DNA of 62,126 nucleotides from Nocardia cyriacigeorgica NBRC 100375. GTDB lineage: Bacteria > Actinomycetota > Actinomycetes > Mycobacteriales > Mycobacteriaceae. Shown one piece after another: positions 35,006 to 43,431 of the stretch (the stretch's first letter is position 1; each line of letters starts with the position of its first letter). The translations under genes and the position numbers were made by a program. The notes under the pieces are model-generated. The model worked only from the letters and a program-made list of their open reading frames with translations. It had not been told where the DNA came from and ran no database searches. The DNA is taken from the NCBI RefSeq assembly GCF_000308555.1, contig NZ_BAFY01000326.1, positions 1 through 62,126 on the forward strand, read 5' to 3'.

Positions 35006-36160
35006 TCAGTGCTCGGGCCGGTCGCTGCCGACGACCCACAGGGCATGAAATTGCGAGGCGCCGCCCATCGCGTGGCCGATGGCCAGTCTGGCGTCCGGCA
35101 CCTGGTGGGCGCCCGCCGTGCCGCGCATTTGGAGCGCTGCCTCGGCGAAACGCAACAGACCGGTGGCGCCGGTGGGATTGCCCGACAGCACCCCGCCCGA
35201 CGGGTTGATCGGCAGGTCACCGTCGAAGGCGGTGCGGCCGGAATCGACCATCTTCCAGCCCGCTCCGGCCTCGGCCAGACCGATGTTCTCCAGCCACATC
35301 GGTTCGTACCAGCTGTAGGGGATGTAGAGCTCGGCGGTGTCGATCTCGCGGGCCGGGTCGGTGATGCCCGCCTGCCGGTAGGCCTCGGCGGCGCATTGCC
35401 TGCCCGCTTCCGGGTTCACCTCGTCGCGCCCGGCGAAATGGCCGGTCTCGGTGCGCCAGGCCATGCCGTGGATCCAGGCGGGCGGCTGCGGATTGTGCTC
35501 GGCGTCGGCTTCGCCGGCGATCACTACCGCGCACGATCCGTCCGAGGACGGACACGACTCCAGGTATCGGATCGGATCCCACAGCATCCGCGAATCCCGC
35601 ACTTCCGCCACGGTGATATCCGGGCGTTGGATGTGCGCGTACGGATTGCGGGTCGCGTTGAGCCGATGATTGACCGCCACCTGCCAGCCGATGTGCTCGG
35701 GTGCGCCGGAGCGGCGGACGTACTCGCGGATGACCGGTGCGAAATGCCCGCCCGCGCCGGCGCCGAGATTGGCGCTGAACGGCAGGCCGCGCGAGAGCGC
35801 CCAGGTGAAATCGCCCTCGGATTCCTTGGAATAGGCGACCACCAGCGCCCGGCGCGCGAGCCCGGTCTGCACCAGGTGCGCGCCGTAGATCGCGGCGTGG
35901 CCGCCGACGCTGCCGCCGGTGAACACCCGGGTGACCGGCAGGCCACGCGCGCCGATGGCGTCGGCCAGGTACAGCTCCGGATTCATCACCCCGTCGAACA
36001 GGTCCGGCGTCTTCGACAGCACGATGGCGTCGATATCGCGGTGTTCGAGTCCGGCGTCGGCCAGGGCGGCGTCGACCGATTCGCGCACCAGCCCGCCGAT
36101 GGTGACCTCGCGCTTCTTGGCCTGCTTACTCTGGCCGATGCCGATGACCGCGGTTCTCAT
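35006..36160 (-). CDS. ltp3: Thiolase-fold aldolase-like lipid-transfer protein, Ltp3-like
   Basis: 384 aa. The nucleophile loop reads FTGGSVGGHAA, with no Cys, and the C-terminal HPxGATG is changed to NPTGATG, so it cannot work as a standard thiolase. A Tyr-rich segment (AELYIPYSWYEPMW) is in the region used by the retro-aldolase Ltp2. Family knowledge: ltp3 and ltp4 of Rhodococcus are needed for C-24-branched sterol side-chain degradation. ATGA overlap with the upstream ltp4-like gene. Confidence 0.87.
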   Translation of the reverse strand: MRTAVIGIGQSKQAKKREVTIGGLVRESVDAALADAGLEHRDIDAIVLSKTPDLFDGVMNPELYLADAIGARGLPVTRVFTGGSVGGHAAIYGAHLVQTGLARRALVVAYSKESEGDFTWALSRGLPFSANLGAGAGGHFAPVIREYVRRSGAPEHIGWQVAVNHRLNATRNPYAHIQRPDITVAEVRDSRMLWDPIRYLESCPSSDGSCAVVIAGEADAEHNPQPPAWIHGMAWRTETGHFAGRDEVNPEAGRQCAAEAYRQAGITDPAREIDTAELYIPYSWYEPMWLENIGLAEAGAGWKMVDSGRTAFDGDLPINPSGGVLSGNPTGATGLLRFAEAALQMRGTAGAHQVPDARLAIGHAMGGASQFHALWVVGSDRPEH

Positions 36161-37227
36161 CGATCTCCCTCCATCAGGCAGATCATGTTCTGCTGGAGTG
36201 CGGGTCCGTTGGTGGCGTGGGCGAGGGTGCGGTCGGCGCGACCGTCCAGGATGTGCTGGGCGGCCTCGCCGATGCGGATGAGCCCGGTCGCTGTCGCTGG
36301 ACGTCCGGCCAGCGGGCCGCCACCGGGATTGATCCGGGCCCCGTCTAGGCCGAGCGTGCGCGCCAGCAATGGCTCCTGATAGCTGTATTCGCACTGCAAT
36401 TCGGCGATATCGACCTCGCCCGGACCGAAGCCCGCGAGCTCGGCGGCACGCGCGGCGGCGGCGTCGACCGTGCCGGCGCGGGTGAGGTCGCGGGTTCCCG
36501 GGTAGTGGCTGTCCATCCGGTGATCGACGCCGCGCACCCACGCGGGCCGATCGGTGAGCCTGCGTGCGGTCTCACCCGCGGCGAGCACCACGACGGCCGC
36601 CGCGTCACCGGCCGGCCCCACATCGTGGGCGCGCAGCGGCGACGCGATGTAGGGCGCGTCGAGCAGCTGATCGACCGGATACTCCCCGGATTTCTGCGCG
36701 GCGGGGTTACCGGTGGCCGCGGCGAGACTGCGCGACACCACCTCGGCCAGTTGACGTTCGCTCACCGCACCGGACTCGATGAGCGCGGCCGCCTGGAGCG
36801 CGGCGATGGCGTCGCGATGCGGGCGCAACGGCGCGAGGAAATACGGGTCCAGCTGCGCCGCCATCACCTGATCCAGATCCTGCGGCAAGGACCCGCGACC
36901 GATGCCGTACACCACGGCGATATCGCCTTCGCCGAGCTGCAACCAGCTCCACGCTTCGGCGAAGGCCCACGCCGCGTCCATTTCGACATGCGATTCCGAG
37001 ATCGGCGGCCACGCGCCCACCGCATCGAGGGATTCGATGTAGGCGAAGGTGCGGCCCTCGAAGAAGTCGTGGCTGCCGGAGGCGAAGAAGTCCACCTCGT
37101 CACGGGTGATGCCAGCGGTGTCGAGCGCACGCCGGATCACCGGAAGCAGGATCTCGGCCATATCGTGGCGGCGGTCGGCGGCCGTGCACGGCGATTGGGC
37201 GAAGGCGACGATTCCCACCTCACGCAT
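36157..37227 (-). CDS. ltp4: Thiolase-fold aldolase-like lipid-transfer protein, Ltp4-like
   Basis: 356 aa, matching the approximately 354-aa Ltp4 group. The position of the catalytic Cys is occupied by HVEMDAAWAF and the C-terminal HPxGATG by GRPATATGL, so both canonical residues are lost. AELQCEYSYQEPLL again gives a Tyr-containing pocket. Likely partner of the Ltp3-like protein and of the DUF35 protein encoded just upstream, whose gene overlaps it by 8 bp. Confidence 0.87.
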   Translation of the reverse strand: MREVGIVAFAQSPCTAADRRHDMAEILLPVIRRALDTAGITRDEVDFFASGSHDFFEGRTFAYIESLDAVGAWPPISESHVEMDAAWAFAEAWSWLQLGEGDIAVVYGIGRGSLPQDLDQVMAAQLDPYFLAPLRPHRDAIAALQAAALIESGAVSERQLAEVVSRSLAAATGNPAAQKSGEYPVDQLLDAPYIASPLRAHDVGPAGDAAAVVVLAAGETARRLTDRPAWVRGVDHRMDSHYPGTRDLTRAGTVDAAAARAAELAGFGPGEVDIAELQCEYSYQEPLLARTLGLDGARINPGGGPLAGRPATATGLIRIGEAAQHILDGRADRTLAHATNGPALQQNMICLMEGDR

Positions 37228-37720
37228 CGGAACCCCCTGCCTCGGCGGCGGTTTCGCCGGAGGAGACGGGCCGGTAGTACCGGATGGCGTTCATGGACGT
37301 ATCGAGTTCGTCGTCGGCGCACCAGACCGGTTCGACCGCCATGCCGATGCGCACCCGGCTCGGTTCGATCTCCTGGATCAGATGCATCAGCCGGGTGTCG
37401 GCGCCGCGAACCCGGATGTGGGCCACCACGTAGGGCGGGGTGAACACCTGGCCGGGGAACGGGAAATTCACCACGCAGAACGTCGAAATGGTGCCGTCGC
37501 CGGGCAGTTCGAACGGTGCGGACAGCTCGGTCAGGCAGCGTGAGCAGAATTCCGGCGGCGGCAGGTACACCTGGGCGCAGCTCGGGCAGCGGCGCGCCAG
37601 CAGCTGCCGCTGCGATAGTCCGCGCAGGAAGACCGAACGGCCCACCCCCGCGACGTAGGTGTAGTCCATCCGGAACGGATTGGTGAACTCGGTGACGGGT
37701 TCGGGCAGCCGGGTGCTCAT
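37220..37720 (-). CDS. DUF35/OB-fold protein with zinc ribbon, ChsH2/Rv3521-like
   Basis: 166 aa. Zinc ribbon with CPSC and CSRC knuckles (RRCPSCAQVYLPPPEFCSRC), then an OB fold (GDGTISTFCVVNFPFPGQ, PPYVVAHIRVRGADT). Such DUF35 domains clamp thiolase-fold aldolases (the Ltp2-ChsH2 case) and present acyl-CoA. Sits between a second DUF35-like gene (ATGA overlap) and ltp4 (8-bp overlap). Together the two DUF35 genes have nearly the length of the single Rv3521 (about 300 aa as I recall). Confidence 0.87.
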   Translation of the reverse strand: MSTRLPEPVTEFTNPFRMDYTYVAGVGRSVFLRGLSQRQLLARRCPSCAQVYLPPPEFCSRCLTELSAPFELPGDGTISTFCVVNFPFPGQVFTPPYVVAHIRVRGADTRLMHLIQEIEPSRVRIGMAVEPVWCADDELDTSMNAIRYYRPVSSGETAAEAGGSDA

Positions 37721-38172
37721 GAATCCACCGGCTCGAAGCAGACGATGTCGCGGATGCTGCCCACCCGCTCGTCGCGCCAGCGCGGAGTGACCCGAAGGCC
37801 CGATGTCATGCGCGCGGGGTCGCCGCCGGTGTCGACGGCATGGAACAGGCAGCCCTCGGTGCCGTCGATGCTGATGAACGCCCAGGCGTAGGCGTGGGGG
37901 AGGTCGTCGCCGGCGCGCTGCGGCACCCAGGTCCAGTGTTTCACCGTTCCCGTCGCGGCGAGCTCGACCAGTTCGCCGGTCGCGCGGGCCGTCACCGGAT
38001 CGAACTCCGCGGCCGGGCACAGGACCGTGCCGCGATCGGTGCGGGCGCCGAAGAGCCTGCCCTCGCGCAGGCCGCCGAGGAAGGTCCCGACCGTGGGGCC
38101 GACCGTCCGGTTGAACGGGAATTGCAGGCTGTAGGGCGCGTTCAGGCTGTCCTGGGGTGTTTCGGCTGTCAT
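37717..38172 (-). CDS. DUF35-like OB-fold protein lacking the zinc ribbon
   Basis: 151 aa from ATG 38172. Shares the OB-fold layout of its neighbour (GELVELAATGTVKHWTWVPQ, AYAWAFISIDGTEGCLFHAVD, VRDIVCFEP-like end) but the ribbon region has one Cys (VLCPAAEFDP). First gene of the operon reaching 33088. Probably a non-catalytic partner of the aldolase pair; the split or fused state relative to Rv3521 is inferred. Confidence 0.8.
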   Translation of the reverse strand: MTAETPQDSLNAPYSLQFPFNRTVGPTVGTFLGGLREGRLFGARTDRGTVLCPAAEFDPVTARATGELVELAATGTVKHWTWVPQRAGDDLPHAYAWAFISIDGTEGCLFHAVDTGGDPARMTSGLRVTPRWRDERVGSIRDIVCFEPVDS

Positions 38173-38339
38173 GAGGCTCCTGCCGACTGGTACCGGGAAG
38201 TGGCGGTCGGGCCCCGGCGGGGGAGCGGGCCGCGAGTCGATCGTGACCCAGGGCCGCACCGCGTGTCAATCGGTTGTTTCAATCAGGTGATTGAGGGCAT
38301 GTACAGCTGGTCGGTGATGTCGTAGTCTGGCGCCGAAAG

Positions 38340-38353
38340 TAGAACTTGTTTCA
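38340..38353. promoter_or_regulatory. KstR-type operator between the ltp operon and ALDH gene
   Basis: TAGAACTTGTTTCA fits the consensus at all fixed positions, 29 bp before the ALDH start and 168 bp upstream of the divergent DUF35-ltp operon. It may serve both. Confidence 0.78.
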
Positions 38354-38381
38354 GAAGCGTTCCTCGGGTGAGGAGATTCCC

Positions 38382-39920
38382 ATGGCCATAGTCCAATCGC
38401 TGCCCGCCACGGCCGACGGCCACCGCAGGCTCGGCCTGAGCAACCCCGCGACCCGCGACGACGTCGGCGAGATCGTGGTGAGCACCGCGGACGACGTGGC
38501 CGAGGTGGTCCGGCGGGCCCGCGTGGCGCAGCCGGGATGGGCCGCGCGGCCGGTCGAAGAACGCGCTGACATCATCCGCCGCGCGGTCGAGGTGCTGGTC
38601 TCGCGGCGCGACGAGATCGTGGCCACCGTGCAGGCGGAAACCGGTAAGCCGCGGGTGGAGGCGCTCGCGGTGGAGATCGTGCCCTCCTGCGATTTCCTCA
38701 ACTACTGGAGCGGCCGGGCCCGCAAGGATCTGGCCGACGAGAAGCGGCGGCTGCACGGCTACATCGCCCCGCTGAAGAAGCTCGTCATCAACTATCAGCC
38801 GCTCGGTGTGGTCGGCGTGATCACGCCGTGGAACGGACCGTTCGTGCTCTCGCTCAACCCGGTGGCGCAGGCGCTGCTGGCAGGAAATGCGGTGGTGCTC
38901 AAACCCTCCGAGGTGACCCCGCATTCGGGCGAGTGGGCGGTGAAGGTGCTGCTTGAGGCCGGCGTTCCCGACGACGTCGTCCAGGTGATCCACGGTGACG
39001 GCGAGACCGGCGCCGCGCTGGTCGCGAGCAATATCGACAAGATCTCCTTCACCGGAAGCGTGCCCACGGGCAAGAAGATCGCCGCGGCCTGCGCGGCCCG
39101 GCTGATCCCGTGCACCATGGAGCTCGGCGGTAAGGACGCGATGATCGTCTGCGCCGACGCCGATCTGGAGCGGGCCGCCGCCGGTGCGGTGTACCTGTCG
39201 ATGTTCAACACCGGGCAGGTGTGCGTCGGCGTCGAGCGGATCTACGTGGTGGACAGCGTCGCCGACGAGTTCATTGCCAAGGTGAAGGAGAAGGCCGAGG
39301 CCGTCACCTACGGTCCCGGCACCGGCAAGGATGTCGGCCCGCTGTTCTGGGATCGCCAGCTCGACATCGTCACCCGGCACGTCGACGACGCCGTCGCCAA
39401 GGGCGCCAAGGTGCTGGTCGGCGGCAAGAGCGACACCGCCGACGGCGTGTTCTTCCAGCCGACGCTGATCGTCGACGTCACCCATGACATGGATCTGATG
39501 CGCGAGGAGACCTTCGGCCCGGTGGTGGCGATCATGCGGGTCGCCGACGAGGACGAGGCCGTCCGCATGGCCAACGACTGCGCCTACGGCCTCAGCGGCA
39601 GCGTGTTCAGCAAGAATCCCGACACCGTGGTCCGCCTCGCCAAGCAGCTGCGCACCGGGTCGGTGGTGCACAACGACGCCTCGGTGATCTACGGGGTGCC
39701 CGAGGCGCCGTTCGGCGGGCGTAAGGACAGCGGGCTCGGCCACGTCAACGGCCGGGACGCCTTGCGCGGCTTCACCCATGCCCAGCCGGTCCTGCTGGAC
39801 CGCTGGGGCTTGAAGAAGGAGAACATCTGGTACCCGTACACCGACAAGACCGTGCGGACGCTGGAGCGGATGATCGATCTGGCGTTCGGTAGCGCCATCG
39901 CCCGCAAGCTCATGTCGTGA
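38382..39920 (+). CDS. NAD(P)-dependent aldehyde dehydrogenase
   Basis: 512 aa from ATG 38382 (GAGGAG upstream). Typical ALDH: TPWNGPFVLSLNP at the cofactor site, GNAVVLKPSE, ISFTGSVPTG, general base E247 in MELGGKDA and nucleophile C281 in NTGQVCVG. Oxidises an aldehyde to the acid; in this KstR-regulated setting a steroid side-chain aldehyde released by the Ltp aldolases is an attractive substrate, but this is inference. Confidence 0.92.
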   Translation: MAIVQSLPATADGHRRLGLSNPATRDDVGEIVVSTADDVAEVVRRARVAQPGWAARPVEERADIIRRAVEVLVSRRDEIVATVQAETGKPRVEALAVEIVPSCDFLNYWSGRARKDLADEKRRLHGYIAPLKKLVINYQPLGVVGVITPWNGPFVLSLNPVAQALLAGNAVVLKPSEVTPHSGEWAVKVLLEAGVPDDVVQVIHGDGETGAALVASNIDKISFTGSVPTGKKIAAACAARLIPCTMELGGKDAMIVCADADLERAAAGAVYLSMFNTGQVCVGVERIYVVDSVADEFIAKVKEKAEAVTYGPGTGKDVGPLFWDRQLDIVTRHVDDAVAKGAKVLVGGKSDTADGVFFQPTLIVDVTHDMDLMREETFGPVVAIMRVADEDEAVRMANDCAYGLSGSVFSKNPDTVVRLAKQLRTGSVVHNDASVIYGVPEAPFGGRKDSGLGHVNGRDALRGFTHAQPVLLDRWGLKKENIWYPYTDKTVRTLERMIDLAFGSAIARKLMS

Positions 39921-39933
39921 CGGACAGGCGGGT

Positions 39934-40674
39934 TCAGGACGATTTGTGCGGCACGCCGATCGTCAACCCGCCGTCCACCACGAACTCCGCGCCGGTCGAA
40001 TACGAGGACTCGTCGCTGGCGAGATAGGTGACCAGCGCCGAGACCTCCTCCGGATCAGCACCGCGGCCGAGCGGGATCTGCAGGAAGTCCTCCGGGATGC
40101 CCTCGGTCATCGGTGTGCGGATGAGCCCCGGGTGGATGGAGTTCACCCGGATGCCCTGGGGCGCCAGTTCCAGCGCGACCGACTTGGTGAGCCCGCGCAC
40201 GCCGAACTTGCTGGCGACATACCCGTGCAGGCCGGGGCTGCCGCGCAGTCCTTCCACCGAGGAGATGTTGATCATCGAGCCGCCGCCCGCCGCGATCATG
40301 GCCGGGGTGGCGGCCTGCATGCCGAGGAAGGTGCCGGTCAGGTTGATATCGATGATTCGCTGCCATTCGGCGTATTCGAAGTCGGCGATCAGGTTGCCGT
40401 TGGCGATGCCGGCGTTGTTGACCAGCACGTTCAGCGATCCGAACTGGTCGACCGCGGCGGCGACGGCGGCGCGCCAGTCCTCGGGTTCGCGGACGTCGAG
40501 ATGCACGTAGGCGATATCGGGACCCAGCTCCTCGGCCAGCGCCTTGCCCTCCTCGTCGAGGACGTCACCGATCACCACCTTGGCCTCCTCGGCCAGCATC
40601 GCCCGGGCGTGCGCGGCGCCCATCCCGCGCGATCCGCCGCTGATCAATGCCACCTTGCCGGTCAATCGTGCCAT
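39934..40674 (-). CDS. fabG3: 3-alpha/20-beta-hydroxysteroid dehydrogenase, FabG3-like SDR
   Basis: 246 aa. Cofactor motif GGSRGMG at 13-19, D37 after beta-2 (GDVLDEEGK) for NAD, NNAG at 86-89, catalytic S138/S139, Y152 and K156 (HGYVASK). Close over its length to M. tuberculosis FabG3/Rv2002 (VALISGGSRGMGAAH, YVHLD, EWQRIID, TYLASDESSYSTGAEFVVDG-type end). That enzyme oxidises or reduces steroid hydroxyls. A KstR box lies 37 bp upstream. Confidence 0.9.
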   Translation of the reverse strand: MARLTGKVALISGGSRGMGAAHARAMLAEEAKVVIGDVLDEEGKALAEELGPDIAYVHLDVREPEDWRAAVAAAVDQFGSLNVLVNNAGIANGNLIADFEYAEWQRIIDINLTGTFLGMQAATPAMIAAGGGSMINISSVEGLRGSPGLHGYVASKFGVRGLTKSVALELAPQGIRVNSIHPGLIRTPMTEGIPEDFLQIPLGRGADPEEVSALVTYLASDESSYSTGAEFVVDGGLTIGVPHKSS

Positions 40675-40710
40675 TGCCGATCTCCTCTTCGGTTTATCCC
40701 TGACTATTGG

Positions 40711-40724
40711 TGAAACACGTTACA
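40711..40724. promoter_or_regulatory. KstR-type operator upstream of the fabG3-like gene
   Basis: TGAAACACGTTACA matches all fixed bases of TnnAACnnGTTnnA, less symmetric at the n positions than others here. 37 bp from the start of the leftward SDR gene. Confidence 0.75.
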
Positions 40725-40840
40725 GAAAGTAGCCGCGTATTCGTTGTCGAAGTGAAGCTCTCGGTTGGGTTGGTCCGGTGGCCGGATGATTCCGTATCGA
40801 TGACGCTGGGGGCGGGTAGGCGTGGTGTGGCATCATCGAG

Positions 40841-40854
40841 TAGAACGAGTTCTA
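40841..40854. promoter_or_regulatory. KstR-type operator upstream of the alpha/beta hydrolase
   Basis: TAGAACGAGTTCTA, a full consensus match, 34 bp before the hydrolase ATG. Confidence 0.85.
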
Positions 40855-40888
40855 GAAATGTGCGCGGAAGAGCCTCTGGAGGTTCGCG

Positions 40889-41773
40889 ATGGGAACCGAC
40901 CGATCGGTGCGGACCGGTCCGTTCGTGGTGCCTGCGATCGATGAGATCCCCGGCGGACGCCTGCTCGAACTGCCGGGCCGCGGACGCACCTACGTCGTCG
41001 ACCTGCCCGGCCCGCCGGACGCGCCGACGCTGATCCTGCTGCACGGCACGGCGTGCACCGCGATGCTCAATTGGTTCCCCGCACTGGAAACCCTGTCCAA
41101 GCGCTACCGGATCGTGCTCTTCGATCAACGCTGGCACGGGCGCGGCATTCGCTCCCAACGGTTCCGGCTCGACGATTGCGCCGATGACGTGGTCGCCGTG
41201 GCCGACGCGCTTGGTCTGGAACGTTTTGTCAGCGTTGGCTATTCGCTGGGCGGTGTGGTGTCGCTGCTGGCCGCGCATCGTCATCCGGAGCGGGTGGCCG
41301 GGCTCGTGCTGTGCGCGACGCCGTATCGCTTCCAGGACAAATGGCGCGAACGGGCCTTCCATCGCAGCTTCGCGGCCGTGGCGGGTGCGCTGGGTGACTA
41401 CCCGTATCGGCGGGCCGAGCGGCTGGCCGGCGCCTTGCCGGAGCTGCCGGTGGCCTTGGTTCCCGGGCAGCTGCGCCGCTGGGCGATGGGGGAGTTCCGC
41501 AGCACCAGTGGCTGGGCGTTGACGCCGATACTGGCGGAGATCGGACGCTTCGACGCGACCGATTGGCTGTCGAGCCTGACGATGCCGACGGCGGTGGTGA
41601 TCACCACGAAAGACAAGGCGATTCCGGTGTACCGGCAGATCGAGTTGGCGGCCGCGATACCGGGGACGACCATCCATCCGGTTCCCGCGGGGCATACCGC
41701 CTGTGCGTTCGCCGCGGACCGGTTCGTTCCGGTGCTCGACCAGGCTTGCGCGGCGGTGGCGGCGCGCTTGTGA
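40889..41773 (+). CDS. Alpha/beta hydrolase in the KstR regulon
   Basis: 294 aa. LLHGTACTAMLNWF oxyanion loop, nucleophile Ser in GYSLGG, acidic residue near TTKDKAIP and His in PAGHTACAF. Soluble, no signal peptide. The strong KstR box makes hydrolysis of a steroid ester or ring-degradation intermediate plausible. It does not look like the meta-cleavage hydrolase HsaD, lacking that enzyme's characteristic lid motifs as I recall them. Confidence 0.85.
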   Translation: MGTDRSVRTGPFVVPAIDEIPGGRLLELPGRGRTYVVDLPGPPDAPTLILLHGTACTAMLNWFPALETLSKRYRIVLFDQRWHGRGIRSQRFRLDDCADDVVAVADALGLERFVSVGYSLGGVVSLLAAHRHPERVAGLVLCATPYRFQDKWRERAFHRSFAAVAGALGDYPYRRAERLAGALPELPVALVPGQLRRWAMGEFRSTSGWALTPILAEIGRFDATDWLSSLTMPTAVVITTKDKAIPVYRQIELAAAIPGTTIHPVPAGHTACAFAADRFVPVLDQACAAVAARL

Positions 41774-41780
41774 ATGACGA

Positions 41781-41808
41781 CCCTGTTCGACGCCGGTGGC
41801 GAACAGGG
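41781..41808. terminator. Convergent hairpin terminator
   Basis: CCCTGTTCG (41781-41789) pairs with CGAACAGGG (41800-41808), loop about 10 nt, between the hydrolase and the leftward WS/DGAT gene. Confidence 0.8.
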
Positions 41809-41827
41809 CGGTCGGTCGGAGCGGTGA

Positions 41828-43216
41828 TCAGCCCCGAGCTCGCGCCGCGGCCAGCAGATCGGCGATCACGGCGGGTACCGCATCGGCCAGCTCGCCGATA
41901 TCGGGCACCAGTTCACGGCAGGCGATGAATCCGAAATCCAAATCGCCGCAGTTGGACAGCACGGTGACGGTGAGCCCGGCACCGTGGAAGACCGGTCCGA
42001 ACGGATACATGCCGTCCACCCGGACGCCGAGGAAATACAGCGGCATCGGCGGTCCGGGAACATTCGACACCACCAGGTTGTGCACCACCGGATGCGCCTC
42101 GGCCAGCTTCAGCGACGAGTAGACCCGCGAGGCGAGCTGAAAGGTGTTGGGCGGTGCGTACTTCGACCAGTCCTGCAAGAAGTCGGCGCCGATCAGGTCG
42201 TGCTCCTTCTTGGCTTCCTCGTTCGCCGCGGCGAGCATCTCCAGCCGCTGTTCGGGATCGGCGATATCGGTGCCGAGCCGGCAGAACAGTGTCGAGACCT
42301 TGTTGATGCCTTCGGTGTGCCGGGTGGACTCGTGTACCGAGACCGGCACCGAGGCGATCAGCGATCGGTCCGGCAGCTCGCCGTGGCTGTCGAGGTAGGT
42401 GCGCAGCACCCCGCCGACGATGGTGAGCACGACATCGTTGACCTTGACGCCGAAGGCCGCCTTGATCTCCTTGATCGCGCCCAGATCGGCCTTGGTGAAG
42501 GCGACGGCGCGGTGGCCGGTGATGGCCTTGTTGAACGGGGTACGCGGCGCCGAGAACGGTAAAGCCATGCCCGCCTGGTTCTTTCGCCGCCGCTGTGCGA
42601 AACCCGCGACCATTCCGAGGGTCTTGGGCACCATCCCGAGCACGCCCACTTTGCCCGGGAATCGCACCAGTGCCCGGGCCGCCAGCTCGAGATCGCTCGG
42701 TTCCGGTTCGGGCTGCCACGGCTGCGGGTCGGGGCGGGTGGCGCCCGGTTCCAGATCGCACAGGTGCATCATCATGTTGGTGCCGGTGATGCCGTCGACG
42801 GCGGCGTGGTGGTATTTGCAGATCACCGCGATCTTGTCGTCGTCGAGGCCCTCCACCACCGACATCTCCCACAGCGGCCGGTCCCGGTCCATCGCGCGGC
42901 TGGCGATATCGCCGATGAGTTCGGCGAGTTCGGCACGCCCGGCCGGTTTGGGTAGCCCGACGCGGCGGATGTGGTAGTCCACGTCGAAATTCGGGTCGTC
43001 GACCCAGACCGGATGGTCGAGGTTGAACGGCACCTCGTGCACCTTGCGCCGCATATGCGGAATGAGCGGCAGCCTGCGGCCGAGTTCGGCCTTCAGCTCG
43101 TCGAAGGAGTAGGTGCCCTCGACGGGGTCGAGAATCAGCAGTGCGCAGACGTGGAGATGCTGGGTTCCGGTCTCCAGATAGAGGAAACTTGCGTCCAGTC
43201 CGGTGAGTTGTTCCAT
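41828..43216 (-). CDS. Wax ester synthase/diacylglycerol acyltransferase (WS/DGAT), KstR-linked
   Basis: 462 aa. HHxxxDG at H136-H137-D141 (YHHAAVDGITG). Typical opening MEQLTGLDASFLYLE and blocks DRPLWEMSVVEGL, VNDVVLTIVGGVLR, NVPGPPMPLYFLGVRV, NCGDLDFGFIACRE. Synthesises triacylglycerol or wax ester. A perfect KstR box 14 bp before its start implies induction on sterols, which would channel sterol-derived acyl-CoA to storage. Confidence 0.93.
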   Translation of the reverse strand: MEQLTGLDASFLYLETGTQHLHVCALLILDPVEGTYSFDELKAELGRRLPLIPHMRRKVHEVPFNLDHPVWVDDPNFDVDYHIRRVGLPKPAGRAELAELIGDIASRAMDRDRPLWEMSVVEGLDDDKIAVICKYHHAAVDGITGTNMMMHLCDLEPGATRPDPQPWQPEPEPSDLELAARALVRFPGKVGVLGMVPKTLGMVAGFAQRRRKNQAGMALPFSAPRTPFNKAITGHRAVAFTKADLGAIKEIKAAFGVKVNDVVLTIVGGVLRTYLDSHGELPDRSLIASVPVSVHESTRHTEGINKVSTLFCRLGTDIADPEQRLEMLAAANEEAKKEHDLIGADFLQDWSKYAPPNTFQLASRVYSSLKLAEAHPVVHNLVVSNVPGPPMPLYFLGVRVDGMYPFGPVFHGAGLTVTVLSNCGDLDFGFIACRELVPDIGELADAVPAVIADLLAAARARG

Positions 43217-43229
43217 AGCAAAAGACTAC

Positions 43230-43243
43230 TAGAACGTGTTCTA
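43230..43243. promoter_or_regulatory. KstR-type operator shared by WS/DGAT and the divergent operon
   Basis: TAGAACGTGTTCTA, full consensus, 14 bp from the WS/DGAT start and 189 bp from the divergent 43432 gene. Confidence 0.85.
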
Positions 43244-43431
43244 GAAATGCGCTCGTTCGACGCGAAGTCGATCACAGTAGCGGGCGATATTGCCAGATCG
43301 TGACCGGGTGATCTCGGTCCGGAATCTGTATGTAACTCATGGTCGCATCTATGTGTATGCTGTTGCTACGGTCGTGAAGGAAGATCGACGATGATCGTCG
43401 CCGATGCGCCGTGACACGCTGAGGAGTATCG

